Part shown: positions 33,858-45,056 of the stretch, piece after piece | How positions within the stretch are numbered: the stretch's first letter is position 1 | Layout of the letters: each line of letters begins with the position of its first letter | DNA from: Cryptomeria japonica | Taxonomy: Eukaryota > Streptophyta > Pinopsida > Cupressales > Cupressaceae | DNA: 64,000 nucleotides | Assembly (NCBI RefSeq): GCF_030272615.1 | Contig: NC_081409.1 | Coordinates: 876,315,594 to 876,379,593, forward strand | Direction: 5' to 3' | The notes under the pieces: generated by a model | The model's input: only the letters and a program-made list of their open reading frames with translations | The model's database searches: none | What the model was told of the DNA's origin: nothing | Translations under genes and position numbers: made by a program

Positions 33858-35114
33858 TGTTGGCATTTGATCATTTGAACTAAACCGGTAATGTGTGTTT
33901 GCTTGATGCAACCAGTTTATGTCTGTTGTGTATAAAGATTAGATTTATATATGATGACTATTTTGTATGTTGTCATTGATGGCAACTATGTTTCTTTAAG
34001 TCATCTAAGTCCTACAGCTCAATCGACAAGGCTTAACCGGTTAGCAAAGACAGTTTGTATCAGAACTAGTTATCAAGACTTCAATCAGTAAAAGACAGAC
34101 AGTGTTACATTCCAACAACCAGTACATGAAAATCATGAAGGATGAGATGATGCAATTTTGCAGTAGCATTGAAGACTATTAGGTGAATATATGTTTGTGA
34201 CCGCATGTATAGATTCGATCAGGTGAATGAGATTTGTTTAACTGAACAGATTAGTTGATGAAGACTTAACTGGTAGTGATGACAATCACTAAGATTAGTA
34301 AAACGACATAGAATTGGATTTGTTATGTCAGTGGCCAACACAACTAAAGTGTAAAATGCAAGATTGTCTAGATGCATTGAACCTAGGAAATTGTAACAAG
34401 GTTCTAGCCAACCTTATGATGATTTTAAATGTGTGATGAGGTATGAAAGGATATAAGTGTATGAGCTTGAAAGTGTGATTGATCATTTAGCGAATTTTGT
34501 ATTTCTGATAGTGCGATGATTAGAGGAGTTGAGAGATGAAGTCTATGTGATATTGTAATGTTCTAAAGTGGATCTTATCAGACTCTAAAGGTGTTATACT
34601 GATATCATTTGTACTTGTTGTCTCCATAACAGTTGCAGCAAGAAAATCCTCTTACAAGGTCACTCCTAACAGGGTGCAGTCGAATCCTAACAGGTCTGAT
34701 AATTAAATCCTCTAACTATGTGACACATTAACTTGTATTTGCAAGTCCCAATAACTTGGTTATCTCCTAGCAGGGTTGGTCCTCACGGGCCTTTTGTAAA
34801 GCTCTTAATTGGGCTTAGACACTCCTAACAAGGTGTGCCCCTAACCGGGTGTTGTAGACCTTAACCAATCCGATCTCTATACTGCAGATAGTGGATCTTG
34901 TGGGTACTAACTCTCACCATGGTTTTTCCCATTTGGGTTTTCCACGTATAAACTCATGTGTCATGTGGTTTATGCTTTATATGGTGATTGTCTACTTGGT
35001 GTTATTTTTTATAAGCCTATTGAGTTTTAAGTTGGTAAAATTGATAATCAAATTTGTATTATTTTTACTTACACTGATTCCCCCCCCCCCTCTTAGTGCC
35101 TTATAAGTTCATCA
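33858..35114 (+). repeat. 3' LTR of element A
   Basis: Pairs with 3423-4662, with TGTTGG...TCATCA ends, a C homopolymer just before the end and the CGGAT duplication after it. Confidence 0.95.
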
Positions 35115-35119
35115 CGGAT
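35115..35119. repeat. Target-site duplication of element A (right copy)
   Basis: CGGAT, matching 3418-3422. It belongs to the gypsy protease gene. Confidence 0.95.
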
Positions 35120-35341
35120 AAGTTTCAGAGTGCAAATATTTAGATCGGCTCCTCCATCTATTAGTACTCTTTTCACTCGATGTTTGTAGACTAGGACTTC
35201 GATATGGAGTGGGGTATTATGCAGATGATTAAGAGAGACATCATCATGCTTTGAAAATGATAGATTGTGAGGCATGGTTAAATGTCCCACCATGGCTTGG
35301 AATCGGTCAACATCTAGGTTATTTGGAACTATAGTGTCCAA
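35115..35341 (-). pseudogene. Retropepsin, N-terminal half (element E)
   Basis: The frame shows LHIEVLVYKHRVKRVLIDGGADLN-type sequence with the aspartic active site DGGAD near 35150. It runs into the CGGAT site and continues at 3417 in the same frame. In the family the active site is usually D-[ST]-G; the Gly-Gly form is common in plant gypsy elements. Confidence 0.88.
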
Positions 35342-37122
35342 GGGAGCTTTTTCCAGAATATCCTTGTGTGCAGGTTAGATCTTGAGAAGTTCTAATATGG
35401 ATATGTGAGCGGTTGTCTTCTTCAATTGGTCTACCAAGTTGTATTGAGTGTTTGGAGATGTTGTTTCTTAATATGTGCTCTCCTTCAAGACATATTTTTT
35501 TGCTTGTGTAGTCACATTGACAGGGACATGCTCTTGTTTTTTTTTTATGGTAATGGCGTTGAATTGATTGTCGAATGTCGATATGTGATTGATAATATTG
35601 TTGTATACATGATCAATATGGGATCCTTTGTTGTTCGAGGATGATGATATGCCTTTGTCATAATTTGGAAGTGGATTCTTAATGATCATTGTTGCTCTTA
35701 TGACCGTTTACCGCTATGTCACCATTATCGATTAAATCCTGAACCAAGTTCTTCAATCTTAGGCAATCATTTGTGCGATGCCCTTTGTTTCTATGATATT
35801 CACAATAGTGTGTGTCATTCCACCATGGTAGTTTGACTTGTGGCTCAAAATAACTTGTGTTTGGCAATGTGATGAGTTTATTTACCAATAGTTCTTCAAA
35901 TGTGGATTCAAGGGTTTATCTTAAAGGTGCAAACTTTCATCAATATGGTGTTGATTTTGGATTGTTATTCCCTTGGTTGGGATTTCCTTTATTGCTTGTT
36001 CCTGGATTGTTGGTTCTCTTATTGTTATTGTTTCGAGTGTTAGTTGGTGGAGTAATGTCGAATAGGTTCAACATAGGTTGTTTTGGTTTAACGTTGTCCA
36101 CCACACCATCATTAACTACATTCTTATTTCTCGTCCAAAATTTAGACTTGTCTGAGTTATTATAGTAATTGTTATTATAGGTGTTGTTTGATGAGATAAC
36201 ACCCTCTTTAGGGAACTTCAAAGTTCCTTTCTTGATTGAGGATTCTTCCACTTGAATGCCATTCTCGATTAATTTTTGGAAAGTAGGTAGACATTGCATT
36301 TTGAGTTGACAACTCATTTTTTCATTAAGTTGTCTATGAAATTTCCGTTTTTTCCTTCTCGAACACATCACGTGGGTATCTTGAGACCATGCGCCTCCAT
36401 CTTTGTAAAAAAACCATGAAAGTTTCATTGTTCTTTTGTTTTGTATTGCATATATCTAGCATGGTGACCTTGTGTTGGATATTGTAGGAGTATTGTGAAA
36501 TGAATTTGTTCACTAACTCATCAAATGATCTGATAGGAGGTGTGAGTCTTGAAAGCCACTCCATTGTTTGTCCTCCTAGACTTATTTGGAATAGCATCAT
36601 CATGTAAGTGTCATTGTGGGCAAACTCCAAGCTCATAGTGCAAAATTCCCTAACGTGATCACCAAGATCACTCTTACCATTGTATTTGTCATACTTTGGT
36701 ATATCCGAGTTTGGTGGGAAAGGCACCATGTTTAACCTTTTATCAAAAGGATAAGGACAAATGTCCTCCAAAGAGTACCTTGTCGTGGACCCTTGTTGCA
36801 TATCATGCATCTGTCATTGGAGTGCTTGGAGTTATTGTGTAATGTTGGCTAAGGGAATATTTTCTTCATTGAACCTTTGACGATGGGCATCCCCTTGCTC
36901 ACTAATGTTATCATGATTATTGGTATCATCTCGGTTGTGGGTGTTGTCTTGATTATGGGTGTCATCTCCTCCCAAGTACTCTTGATTTTGAGTATTGGAT
37001 GTGTTCGCGTGAAATGTGCAATATGCAATATGCATCTGCAACACAAACACTCGATAGATCATTACATGCATGGTTAGTTGATCAAAATCCATAATTGTAA
37101 AACCATGACAAATCAAGACCAA
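35342..37122 (-). pseudogene. gag: Gypsy gag (element E)
   Basis: The core frame (36334-36810) has the retrotrans_gag pattern: YSLEDICPYPFDKRL, KYDKYNGKSDLGDHVREF, then WLSRLTPPIRSFDELVNKF and FMVFLQRWR. A frame change near 36360 leads to a Gln/Asn-rich tail (35940-36300) and then the Cys/His motif YCEYHRNKGHRTNDCLRLKN near 35840-35780. Upstream, 36832-37122 is a hydrophilic leader with short repeats (THNQDN, THNRDD, TNNHDN) ending in two stop-interrupted Gln-rich blocks. Gag would package element RNA. Confidence 0.87.
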
Positions 37123-37170
37123 TGAATTGACTACACCAAGATGGAGGATTTAATCTATATGAATGCAAAC

Positions 37171-37180
37171 TAAAATGAAT
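37171..37180. repeat. Target-site duplication of LINE 1 (left copy)
   Basis: TAAAATGAAT is repeated at 45047-45056 right after the terminal A-rich tract. Confidence 0.75.
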
Positions 37181-37211
37181 TCAAGATTATTGCATCATGT
37201 GAGGGAGCGAA

Positions 37212-39106
37212 ATGGTAGCGTTGGAAGACAGTTGGATCGACAGTAGCGATAGGAGTTGGTCTACCAATGTGCGAAGTTCTGGCGCTCAGGCTGCGAAGGT
37301 TGGTTCATGGAGCGATGAAGCGAATATTTCCTTTCCCATCGATATAGGTAGATTGCAATCAACTCAGAAACTGGTTGATGTTGGGAAAGCAGACATGTTC
37401 CAGGGTAATAGATATTTCAGACCGCGAATGAACTATGGAAATTGGTATTCAAATGGTAACCAGTGCCCTATTGACCCGCATAAATGTAAGGAAAATGGTT
37501 TTATTTGGAATAAAAAAGGTTGGTTTCGCAAAGCTAAGAATCATTCTTCTGAGGCCCCCAGAAACTGGTATCCACCGCCTAAATCTAGCATCCCCGGTGC
37601 GGTAATTGAGAGAGGCAATCCTCATTCTGAACCTACTCTAGTCCCTTTGAAAGCTCATGGTAATTTCCAAATGCGGAATGGGCGCTTTGGGCAAGATAAC
37701 TCAAGGGCGGACCATGCCAGGTCTTAGAGATCCAACTTCCGTCCAACTTCCGTCCTAAAATTTGGAACCCTTGGTTGAACCGAGAGAGTTACCCTGACTT
37801 CCAAAGACGGACCTTCCTCCCTCAATGACCCCATCTTCCTAAACCGGTAAGATCTCAAGACCTGCCATCTTTTTCGATGAAAATAAAATTAATTATGCTA
37901 GGTCGAGTTTTCTTGAGTTTTGCCTTTTCATCAAGTGGGGTGGTGGAAAATGAGTTAAGGACAACTTTGAATCCTAGTGTAGAGCACAATGGGGAAAGGA
38001 TATTAACATTAATATTATCCCAAATGATTTCTATATGATTGAATTTATGAGCAATGAGGAGAAATGACAAGCTAAAAACAAAGGTCCATATATCTTGGAT
38101 GGCATTGAAGTTCACATCATTGATTGGCAGCCCAATTTCAATCCCCGAACGCATGTATTACTGGATAGAAAGGTATGGATAAAATTGTACAAATGTCCCT
38201 CAAATTATTGGCACATTGATGTCATTAAGGATATATGCAAAAACCTTGGCACCTTTGTATCGGTTGATGAAATTTTGGAGGATAAATTATGGGGAAGCTT
38301 CCTCAAAATTTACATTAGCACATATCAAATCACCAAGATCCCTGATGAAGTCAAAATTATTGGTACTGGGAAGATCTAGATCCAAAAGATTGATAGAGAA
38401 GATCAGTTGTATATTTGTCCTAAATGCTTCTCCTTGGATCACACCGGCATTAGTTGTGATGTTTTGGCTTTGATACATTGAAGTTATTCCTGTATGCAAT
38501 TTCCTATTGAAGAAAAGCTGCAATCGGAACCTCCTAGCTCCACTGATACCGGGGAAGATTTTTTGCAACAAAACTCATGATAATGAGAATGTTCCATTGA
38601 TGGAGGAAACTCCGTTGAACATAGCTCCTCCCTCCTTTGGACAAAGTGATAGCCAACAAGATCTTCTCATGCTTCTGGAAAAGACTAAAACTTTACAGGT
38701 GGATATTGAATCCAAATTAGCGGATTCGATTCCACCCTCTCCTCTTGTGCCCAGGAATCAACTGGTAATTGAAGATTGCAATCTTCACACTTAGGTTATG
38801 GAGGCTAGTATTGTGGGGGAGAAGGGTGGGAAGATTTTCTCCTCGATAGGTATTGAATTGGAAGATGGTGAAATTGAATCTTCCTCCTCAGAGGGTGATG
38901 AAGACTTTGAACCTGACTCTGAGCTTATATTGGAGGTTACTACAAAAGGTTTTGGGAAGTCGGATTCAACTATTGTCAAATCAAATTTTAAACCAAAAGG
39001 TGTGCGAGGGTGCAAATTAAAAAAAATTATGCTAGCAGTGGCTGGTGTTGCCAGTGGTCAAACCAAACTTAATTTAGGGAAGGGAAATGCCCTTCCCCAA
39101 GAGTAA
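37212..39106 (+). pseudogene. LINE ORF1 protein, DUF4283-like RNA-binding protein (LINE 1)
   Basis: The N-terminal frame (37212-37727) is a Ser/Asn/Trp-rich region of 171 residues. After frame changes a DUF4283-like domain follows (about 37990-38380), with FYMIEFMSNEEK, KGPYILDGIEVHIIDWQPNF and VWIKLYKCPSNYWHIDVIKD. A CCHC knuckle CPKCFSLDHTGISC sits at 38416-38457. The tail is acidic with Ser-rich runs (SSSSEGDEDFEPDSE) and ends in a basic segment. ORF1p binds LINE RNA. The stop TAA at 39104-39106 overlaps the ATG of ORF2 by one base. Confidence 0.85.
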
Positions 39107-41281
39107 TGAAACTCTTATCTTGGAATTTCAGGGGCATCAATGCCCCTGACAAATGGCGCTTGATTAAGCGCCAAATTTATGACACCAAAGGAGATATTTG
39201 GCTACTATAAGAAACTAAGTGGAGTAAGGCTGAGACTGATGCTAAAATAAGAGTTTGGAAACAGTGGAATGGGTTGTTTAGGAAATCGAATGGAGCCTCT
39301 GGTGGCTTGGGAATCATTTGGAATCCCATGATTGTTAGGATCTCTCTTGTTGGGGAAGATAAGTATTGGCAACATTGCCTGGTAACTATTCTTGGTCGAA
39401 ATGAGAATTTCAATCTTTCCAATGTGTACCGACCATTTTCTGCTGGTGATAAACGTGCTCTCTGGGATCTCTTAACCATCAGACTAAATAGTATTACCGA
39501 TGGCAGTTGTGTAGTAGATGGGGACTTCAATGTGATCCTTTCTAGCATTGAGAAAAGTGGGGGTATTCAAAGGACTGGTACGTCCCAGAAGGACTTTTTG
39601 GAATTTGTTGAGAAGAATCACCTTCGAGACATTATTCCTAAAAATGGAGTTTTCACATGGACGAACAGGAGAGTGGGTTTTACTAATATTGTTGAACGGC
39701 TTGACCAGTTTCTTGTTACTGGTGAGTGGCTAGGTAAAAATATAGCTTTAGAGTCATCGATTCTCCCGCTTATCGAATCAAATCATTACCCAATTTATCT
39801 AGAAGTCGCTATGGGACAAGCGAAGGGAGATACTCCTTTCCGGTTTGAGAAAATGTGGTTCAGAGTGCCTGAGCTATATGATCTTATATCTATTTGGTGG
39901 AATGAACCGGTTCTTGGGAACCATTCAAGATTATTAATTCTTAATAAGAAGCTCAAGTACATTAAGGTTAAGATCAAAGAATGGAATAAGAGCCAATTCA
40001 AGAATATTCATATGGAGAAATTAAAAGTTAAGGCTAAGTTGGAAGAAATAACCAACTCTGTTATTACTTCAGGAATGAATGAGGATTTATTTATCAAAGA
40101 AAATTCTCTCAAATCTGATCTAAATAAAATTCTTCGGTGTGAGGAAATCCATTGGCATCAAAAATCAAGGGAGGTATGGCTAAAGGAAGGTGAAAAAAAC
40201 ACCAAATTCTTCCACCTGTCGGCCATTGCCATTCGAAATAGAAACAAAATATTGAAGATTATGAGACCGGATGGAGTCACTGTCAGGAACTATGAGAACA
40301 TTGCGCAAGAAGTTGTAAGATTCTTTGATTCCTCATTGAATGGTGATCACCAGATCGATCATGAAGCAAGAGCGAGAATTCTTAACTAAATCCCATCCAT
40401 AATATTTGATAGTCAAAATACAACTCTCTGTACTCCTATTTCAATTGATGAAGTAAGGAAAACTACCTTTCAGCTAAAACCTGATAAGACTCCTGGCCCT
40501 GATGGCTTCCCTGCTACTTTTTTCCATCATTTATGGGATATCATCGCTCGAGATATACATCTTGTCGTAGAAGAATTAAGAAAAAATGACTATGTTAGGT
40601 GCTATTAATCACACCTTTTTTACTCTAATCCCGAAGAAGCAAAACCCTCAACAGATGAGTGATTTTAGGCCCATTGCTCTATGCAACATGGGATATAAGA
40701 TTGTAACAAAGATCATAGCCAACAGATTGAAGCCCCTCCTTAAACACATCATATCAGATGAACAAAGTGGTTTTGCCCCTGGAAGATCCATTGTGGAAGG
40801 CATTATCATTGCTCATGAAATGCTTCACACGACTAGGAAAACCAAGGATTCCTATATGATTTTAAAACTGGATATTCTGAAAGCTTATGATATGGTGGAT
40901 AGGGATTTCTTATTTGATGTTATTAATAAATTTGGCTTTTGCAAGGAATGGATCACATGGGTCACGAGTTGTCTATCCTCCCCCAAATTCTTTGTTTTGG
41001 TTAATGGCTCATCTCATGGCTTCTTTTCCTCAACAAGAGGAATTCGACAAGGTGATCCAATATCACCATTTTTGTTTATCATAATGGTTGAAGCCTTAGG
41101 TCGATCAATCAGAGCTCTTCAGCTTGATGATCATTGGATTGGAGTCAATGTGGCAACAGGGGTTGAAAAAATGTCTCATTTGCAGTTTGTCGATGATACC
41201 ATTCTATTCAGTTCGAATTCCAAGAGGGAGGAAAGAAATATTAAATCTTGCCTCGATGATTACTGTATGGCTTCCGGGTAG
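39106..41281 (+). pseudogene. LINE ORF2: AP endonuclease and reverse transcriptase (LINE 1)
   Basis: The ATG at 39106 starts MKLLSWNFRGINAPDKWR, the opening of the endonuclease. It continues with ETKWSK near 39215 (a stop precedes it), GDFNVILSSIEKSGG, FTWTNRRVGF, ERLDQFLV and the SNHYPIYLE box, so all main endonuclease motifs are present. After stops near 40389 and a frame change near 40590 the RT follows: DFRPIALCNMGYKIVTKIIANR, QSGFAPGRSI, LDILKAYDMVDRDFL, RGIRQGDPISPFLF and the catalytic FVDDTILFS near 41195. The protein nicks target DNA and primes cDNA synthesis there. Confidence 0.93.
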
Positions 41282-43294
41282 AAAATCAATTGGCACGAAT
41301 CTGAAGTGTTTTTTGTCAATACTCCGATTAACTTGCAAGGTGTATTATCAAGGATTCTTAATCTCAGAGTTGCAAACTTCCCAGGGAAATTTCTTGGAAC
41401 CCCCTTCTTCATTGGCAGTAACAGAACTCACTATTGGAAGCATCTTATTGATAAGTGAAAATCCAAGCTTTCAATTTGGAAAGGCAAGTGATTATCCTCT
41501 GCTGGTAAACTCACTATGATAAAATCGGTCCTTTCTGCGCTATCGATTTTTTCCATGGCTTGCCTGAGATTACTTATGGTAATTGAAGATGAATTGATCT
41601 CTCTAATGAGAAAGTTACTTTTGAATGGTTCGGATGACAAAGGGAAATTTCCTTTGGTAGCTTGGAAAAAGATCTGCCAACCAAAAAAGGCAAGGGGTGT
41701 TGGCATTCACCAAATCTCGATTATGAATTTAGCTATGGGTGCAAAATTGGTTTGGGAAATTTGTAGTGGTGGGAAGCAAAAATGGGTAAGGCTTCTGAAA
41801 CATAAATATTTGGACTCCCTGGAGCCAAAAAGGATTCTCACTATAAACAACCCCCCCAGACGCTTGACCATCTGGAATTTTATTGTGGATAGCAAGGAAA
41901 TCATAAGTGATCTAGTTTCCTGGGATGTCAGGAATGGTAGGGATGCCTCCTTTTGGATTGACTCTTGGGCTGGTGAAGATGCCTTATGTCGCAATCTCTC
42001 ACTACAACCTATTATGGTATAAACCTGTCGCCTTTGGGGGCATAATATCTGTGATTATGGTTATCCTATCTAAGAAAATGGTATTGCTAAGTGGAAATGG
42101 AACTCCTTGGATCCCTTGGACTTGGATCAGCATCAGAAAGACTTATTTGCCGACATTCTCAACAAAAGGATTATTTTCCCTTCCTCTAAAAAGGATATTA
42201 TTAGGTGGTGTGGTTCCTCTGATTGTAAATACAAAGTATGTTTTGGTTACAAATTGAAAGAAGCAGCCATAGACAAAAAAGATTGGCCCGTTAATCTTTT
42301 TTGGCATTGACAGCTCCTTCCCAAAGCAGGCTCTTTTTCCTGGTTGGCTTGTCAGAAAAAATCTTAACTAAAGAAAGGCTCTATTCAATGGGTATCAATG
42401 GACCTAGCAAATGCACTCTATGTCTAGAGCATGAAGAGACTGCGGATCATCTACTTTTCCACTGCAAATTCTCCAGCCACTGTTGGTGGCATTTCATGGG
42501 AAAATTGAGAATCTTCAGCCCCTTCCCATCAGGGTTGGATAAGTGGTTTTCGCAATGGCCTAAATCAGCAGGAAAGGCTATTTTTGCTGATTTTCTTAAT
42601 ATCCTTCCATCGCTTCTGATTTGGGAAATTTGGAAAGAAAGGAATCGTAGAATCTTTCAGGGTAAAGAGATAAGATTAATGTCTCTTTGTGGAAAATTGA
42701 GATCCATCTGACAGAGCTCTTGAATGAGGCTGCTCAATCCAAATCATTAAAGAAGAATTTGTACACGGACTGGGATTGTAAGATTAAGTTGGCTCTCCCA
42801 AATTTACTCATTCCACTACTTTTTGGCTTGGGAAACCCAGTGGATCAAGTCAATCCAAGAGTGGGGGTGAAATGGGATGCGCTAGAACTTGGGTGGAGCA
42901 AGGTAAATTTTGATGGTGCTTCTACAGGAAATCCGGGTCAAAGTGGTATTGGTTGTATTTTGAGGGACTCCGATGGTTTCTGTATAAAAGAAATCTCTGA
43001 AAAGATTGGAGTTGCTACTAACAATGAAGCTGGATTCAGAGCGGCTTTAAGAGGTCTTCTGTTAGGGAAGGAGCTTGGGGTGCAGAGAATTCATCTGGAG
43101 GGAGACTCATTAAATGTGGTTAATGCAATCCGCTGTAATAACATCCCTAGTTGGCACCTTAACTAGTGGCTTCAACCAATTCTGGTGCTGTTAGCCACCT
43201 TTAATGAATTTCGGGTTAGTCACATCTATAGGGAAGGTAACGGAGAGGCTGACAGACTCTCTAAATTGGCGATAGCCGTTGGTGACCCCCCTTG
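41282..43294 (+). pseudogene. LINE ORF2 C-terminus: thumb, zf-RVT and RNase H (LINE 1)
   Basis: After a stop at 41279 the chain continues through several frames: KINWHESEVFFVN, the AWKKICQPKKARGVGIHQI block near 41660 and the zf-RVT region CTLCLEHEETADHLLFHC near 42415-42470. The RNase H domain (42880-43290) keeps NFDGAS, NNEAGFRAAL, LEGDSLNVVNAI and a final EADRLSK, so the D-E-D-D residues are visible. A stop at 43165 interrupts it. RNase H at the ORF2 C-terminus is common in plant L1 elements. Confidence 0.88.
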
Positions 43295-43862
43295 AGCTTC
43301 CACCGATGTTATGGCATGCTTATCCTGCCAAGTAATGATGGTTTCCGGTTGAGTTTGTCGGCAGTGTCTTCTACTGATTGTCTGCTCCTTATAGATGATG
43401 GTTCTTTGTTGGGTTGGTTGGTGACGTTGTATTGCCTCCACCGATTGACATGGTATCCTCACTATCTCATTGAGGGGGGTGCTCTTCGGTTGGGTCTCTT
43501 GCTGGTTGCGCTCTTCTCTCTTTTTCCAATTAAGTTTCTCTCCATATTAATCACCGGTTGTGGTGCAAACCGGTGCATTTCTCCCCAATTGCCACTTTAC
43601 TCCTTCTCAATCTAATGTCATGGTTTCCGGTGGATAGACCAACTGATTGACTTGATATCATGTTAAGGTTTCTTCTTGTCACCGAGATGTGACACATTGC
43701 CGCCATCATTGATCTGTGCCGGTTTGGGGCCCATGGCAATTGGAAATAAGTGTACTTTAATTAATATCTAGTTACGACTAGATCCTTTCAAGATTTGCTC
43801 ATAATCACCCAATGGTTAAAGTCGGTCGACATTAAGTTGATGAGATTTGGCTCAGATGTTGT
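43295..43862 (+). other. Spacer after RNase H in LINE 1
   Basis: About 570 bases rich in T and in CCGGT/CGGT words, with no supported coding frame or domain. It may be a decayed part of the LINE 3' region. Confidence 0.5.
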
Positions 43863-44756
43863 TTGTACATTGACATTTCACACGTGTGTGTATTCAATTG
43901 GCATGAACTACTTGCAGGGTGTCGTATTCTCTATTTTGATGTCTTACTATTTAACAATGGAATTCCCTCTTCTTTCCATCAAATAATTGCTTTCTTTTCT
44001 CGGTGCCTTGCTATGGAGACCCCAATTATCCTCGAAGCTACTTGTCACCAGATGGCTTTCCTGGGCGAAATCATGGACAAACGCCTGCAGGAGGTCATCT
44101 TCTCTCGACATCCTCTTATTCTCCACAACCTTAAGAGGATTTCGGGAAAGGAATTCCTTATGGCTTATCACAGGTACAAAGCCAATGTCGATATCCCAGT
44201 GTTTTTCCTTGCAATGATATCATACATGGGTACTAGCAAGCAGAGAGCAAAACTGTTAACTCATATGATGTTTAAACATCACCTTTTGGGGGAGATTGAT
44301 GCTATATTGGATAATATTGATGCCAATATGTGAATTTCACTTCCCCAAAATTACTATATGACTTTAGGAAATGGGGCAGAGGTGAGGAAGCTTGTGATTG
44401 TTAACTCCCTGGACTTTGATTCTCTTCAAGCAACCTGGCCTATCATTACCGGGAACATTGAATTCCTTCTTAAAGCGGCTAACATTCAAAACGGCTTCAC
44501 GTCGGAATGGAGGGCAAAATTTCTTCATGATGAAGAGCTAGCGGGTGCTGAAGATTTTGGGATTTTGGAGAATGGAGACTTGGTGGTTGGTAATAAATGG
44601 GGGTTTGGGCTTGGTGAGGAGTGGTTCCCAAACAACTATCAACTCCCTAGGGAGAAGGCAGAATCGACAGCTCACTCGAACTGTGGCACTGAATGCCCTA
44701 TTATCTTGGATGCGGCTCATGCTCCTATGGATAGTGCTTCTGAAGACTCCCTTTGA
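43863..44756 (+). pseudogene. Extra ORF3 of LINE 1, unknown
   Basis: One frame of 297 codons with a single stop at 44331-44333. It lies between the RNase H domain and the 3' UTR, where plant L1 elements usually have no gene. The first real ATG in frame is near 44013. The first half is hydrophobic and helical (FFSRCLAMETPIILEATCHQ, then FFLAMISYMGTSKQRAK). The second half contains NSLDFDSLQATWPIITG, ENGDLVVGNKWGFG and an acidic end. I recognise no family. A cagGGT-like acceptor context near 43915 could mean a captured host exon, which is only inference. Confidence 0.55.
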
Positions 44757-45046
44757 CTCCGGTTGTCATTGTTTTCTCCGGTCTCTCTAATTTTTTTATT
44801 GTCTATTTTTGTTTTAATGCCTCTGTTATCTACCTTTAAGAAGTTGGTATCTGATGTCATGTACTCAACCAGCCTTCACTACTAGTTTTTCTTTGTTTAA
44901 GGAATAGAGCTAAGGTAGGCGGTTTTCTTCCTGGTTCTTTCCCCCTACCGCTCTCACTAAATTGGGCCTTGTATTCTTTTCTTTTTTTTATTAATACAAG
45001 GGTGTTGCCCCTCTGCAGCTATTTACTTATTAAAAAAAAAAAAAAT
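44757..45046 (+). other. LINE 1 3' UTR and A tract
   Basis: T-rich sequence ending TTATTAATACAAGGGTGTTG, then a short stretch and a run of A at 45032-45045. This is the usual 3' end of plant L1 elements, recognised by ORF2p to start reverse transcription. Confidence 0.85.
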
Positions 45047-45056
45047 TAAAATGAAT
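45047..45056. repeat. Target-site duplication of LINE 1 (right copy)
   Basis: TAAAATGAAT, matching 37171-37180. Confidence 0.75.

Larger units (their letters stand above)
3423..35114 (+). mobile_element. Element A: non-autonomous Sirevirus-like copia LTR retrotransposon without pol
   Basis: This plus-strand LTR element is bounded by two LTRs of about 1.25 kb and a CGGAT target duplication. Its own sequence is 3423-6680 plus 30286-35114 (about 8 kb), with element B nested between. It has an initiator-Met-type primer site, a coiled-coil/zinc-knuckle gag remnant, one very long ORF of unknown function, and four AAGGGGGAG tracts before the right LTR. No protease, integrase, RT or RNase H motif occurs in any of its own segments. 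The LTR ends, primer site and polypurine tracts match the Sirevirus pattern seen in B, C and D, so an autonomous relative probably supplied pol in trans. Confidence 0.9.
35115..37180 (-). mobile_element. Ty3/gypsy element E, gag-side segment
   Basis: This is the upstream part of the gypsy element whose pol is at the left edge. Reading leftwards it holds the gag N-terminus, the gag core, a knuckle-like motif and the protease N-terminal half. The LINE at 37181 cuts its 5' region, which resumes at 45057. No convincing primer site was found between here and 45200, so the exact 5' LTR boundary is unresolved. Confidence 0.85.
37181..45046 (+). mobile_element. LINE 1: near full-length L1-type LINE
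   Basis: A 7.9-kb plus-strand non-LTR element with an L1-type layout. ORF1 has a DUF4283-like RRM and a CCHC knuckle. ORF2 has AP endonuclease, RT, a zf-RVT region and RNase H. A further ORF (43863-44756), a 3' UTR ending ATTAATACAAGGGTGTTGCC and an A tract follow. A 10-bp duplication flanks it. It is inserted in the 5' region of gypsy element E. Several stops and frame changes disable ORF1 and ORF2. Confidence 0.92.
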
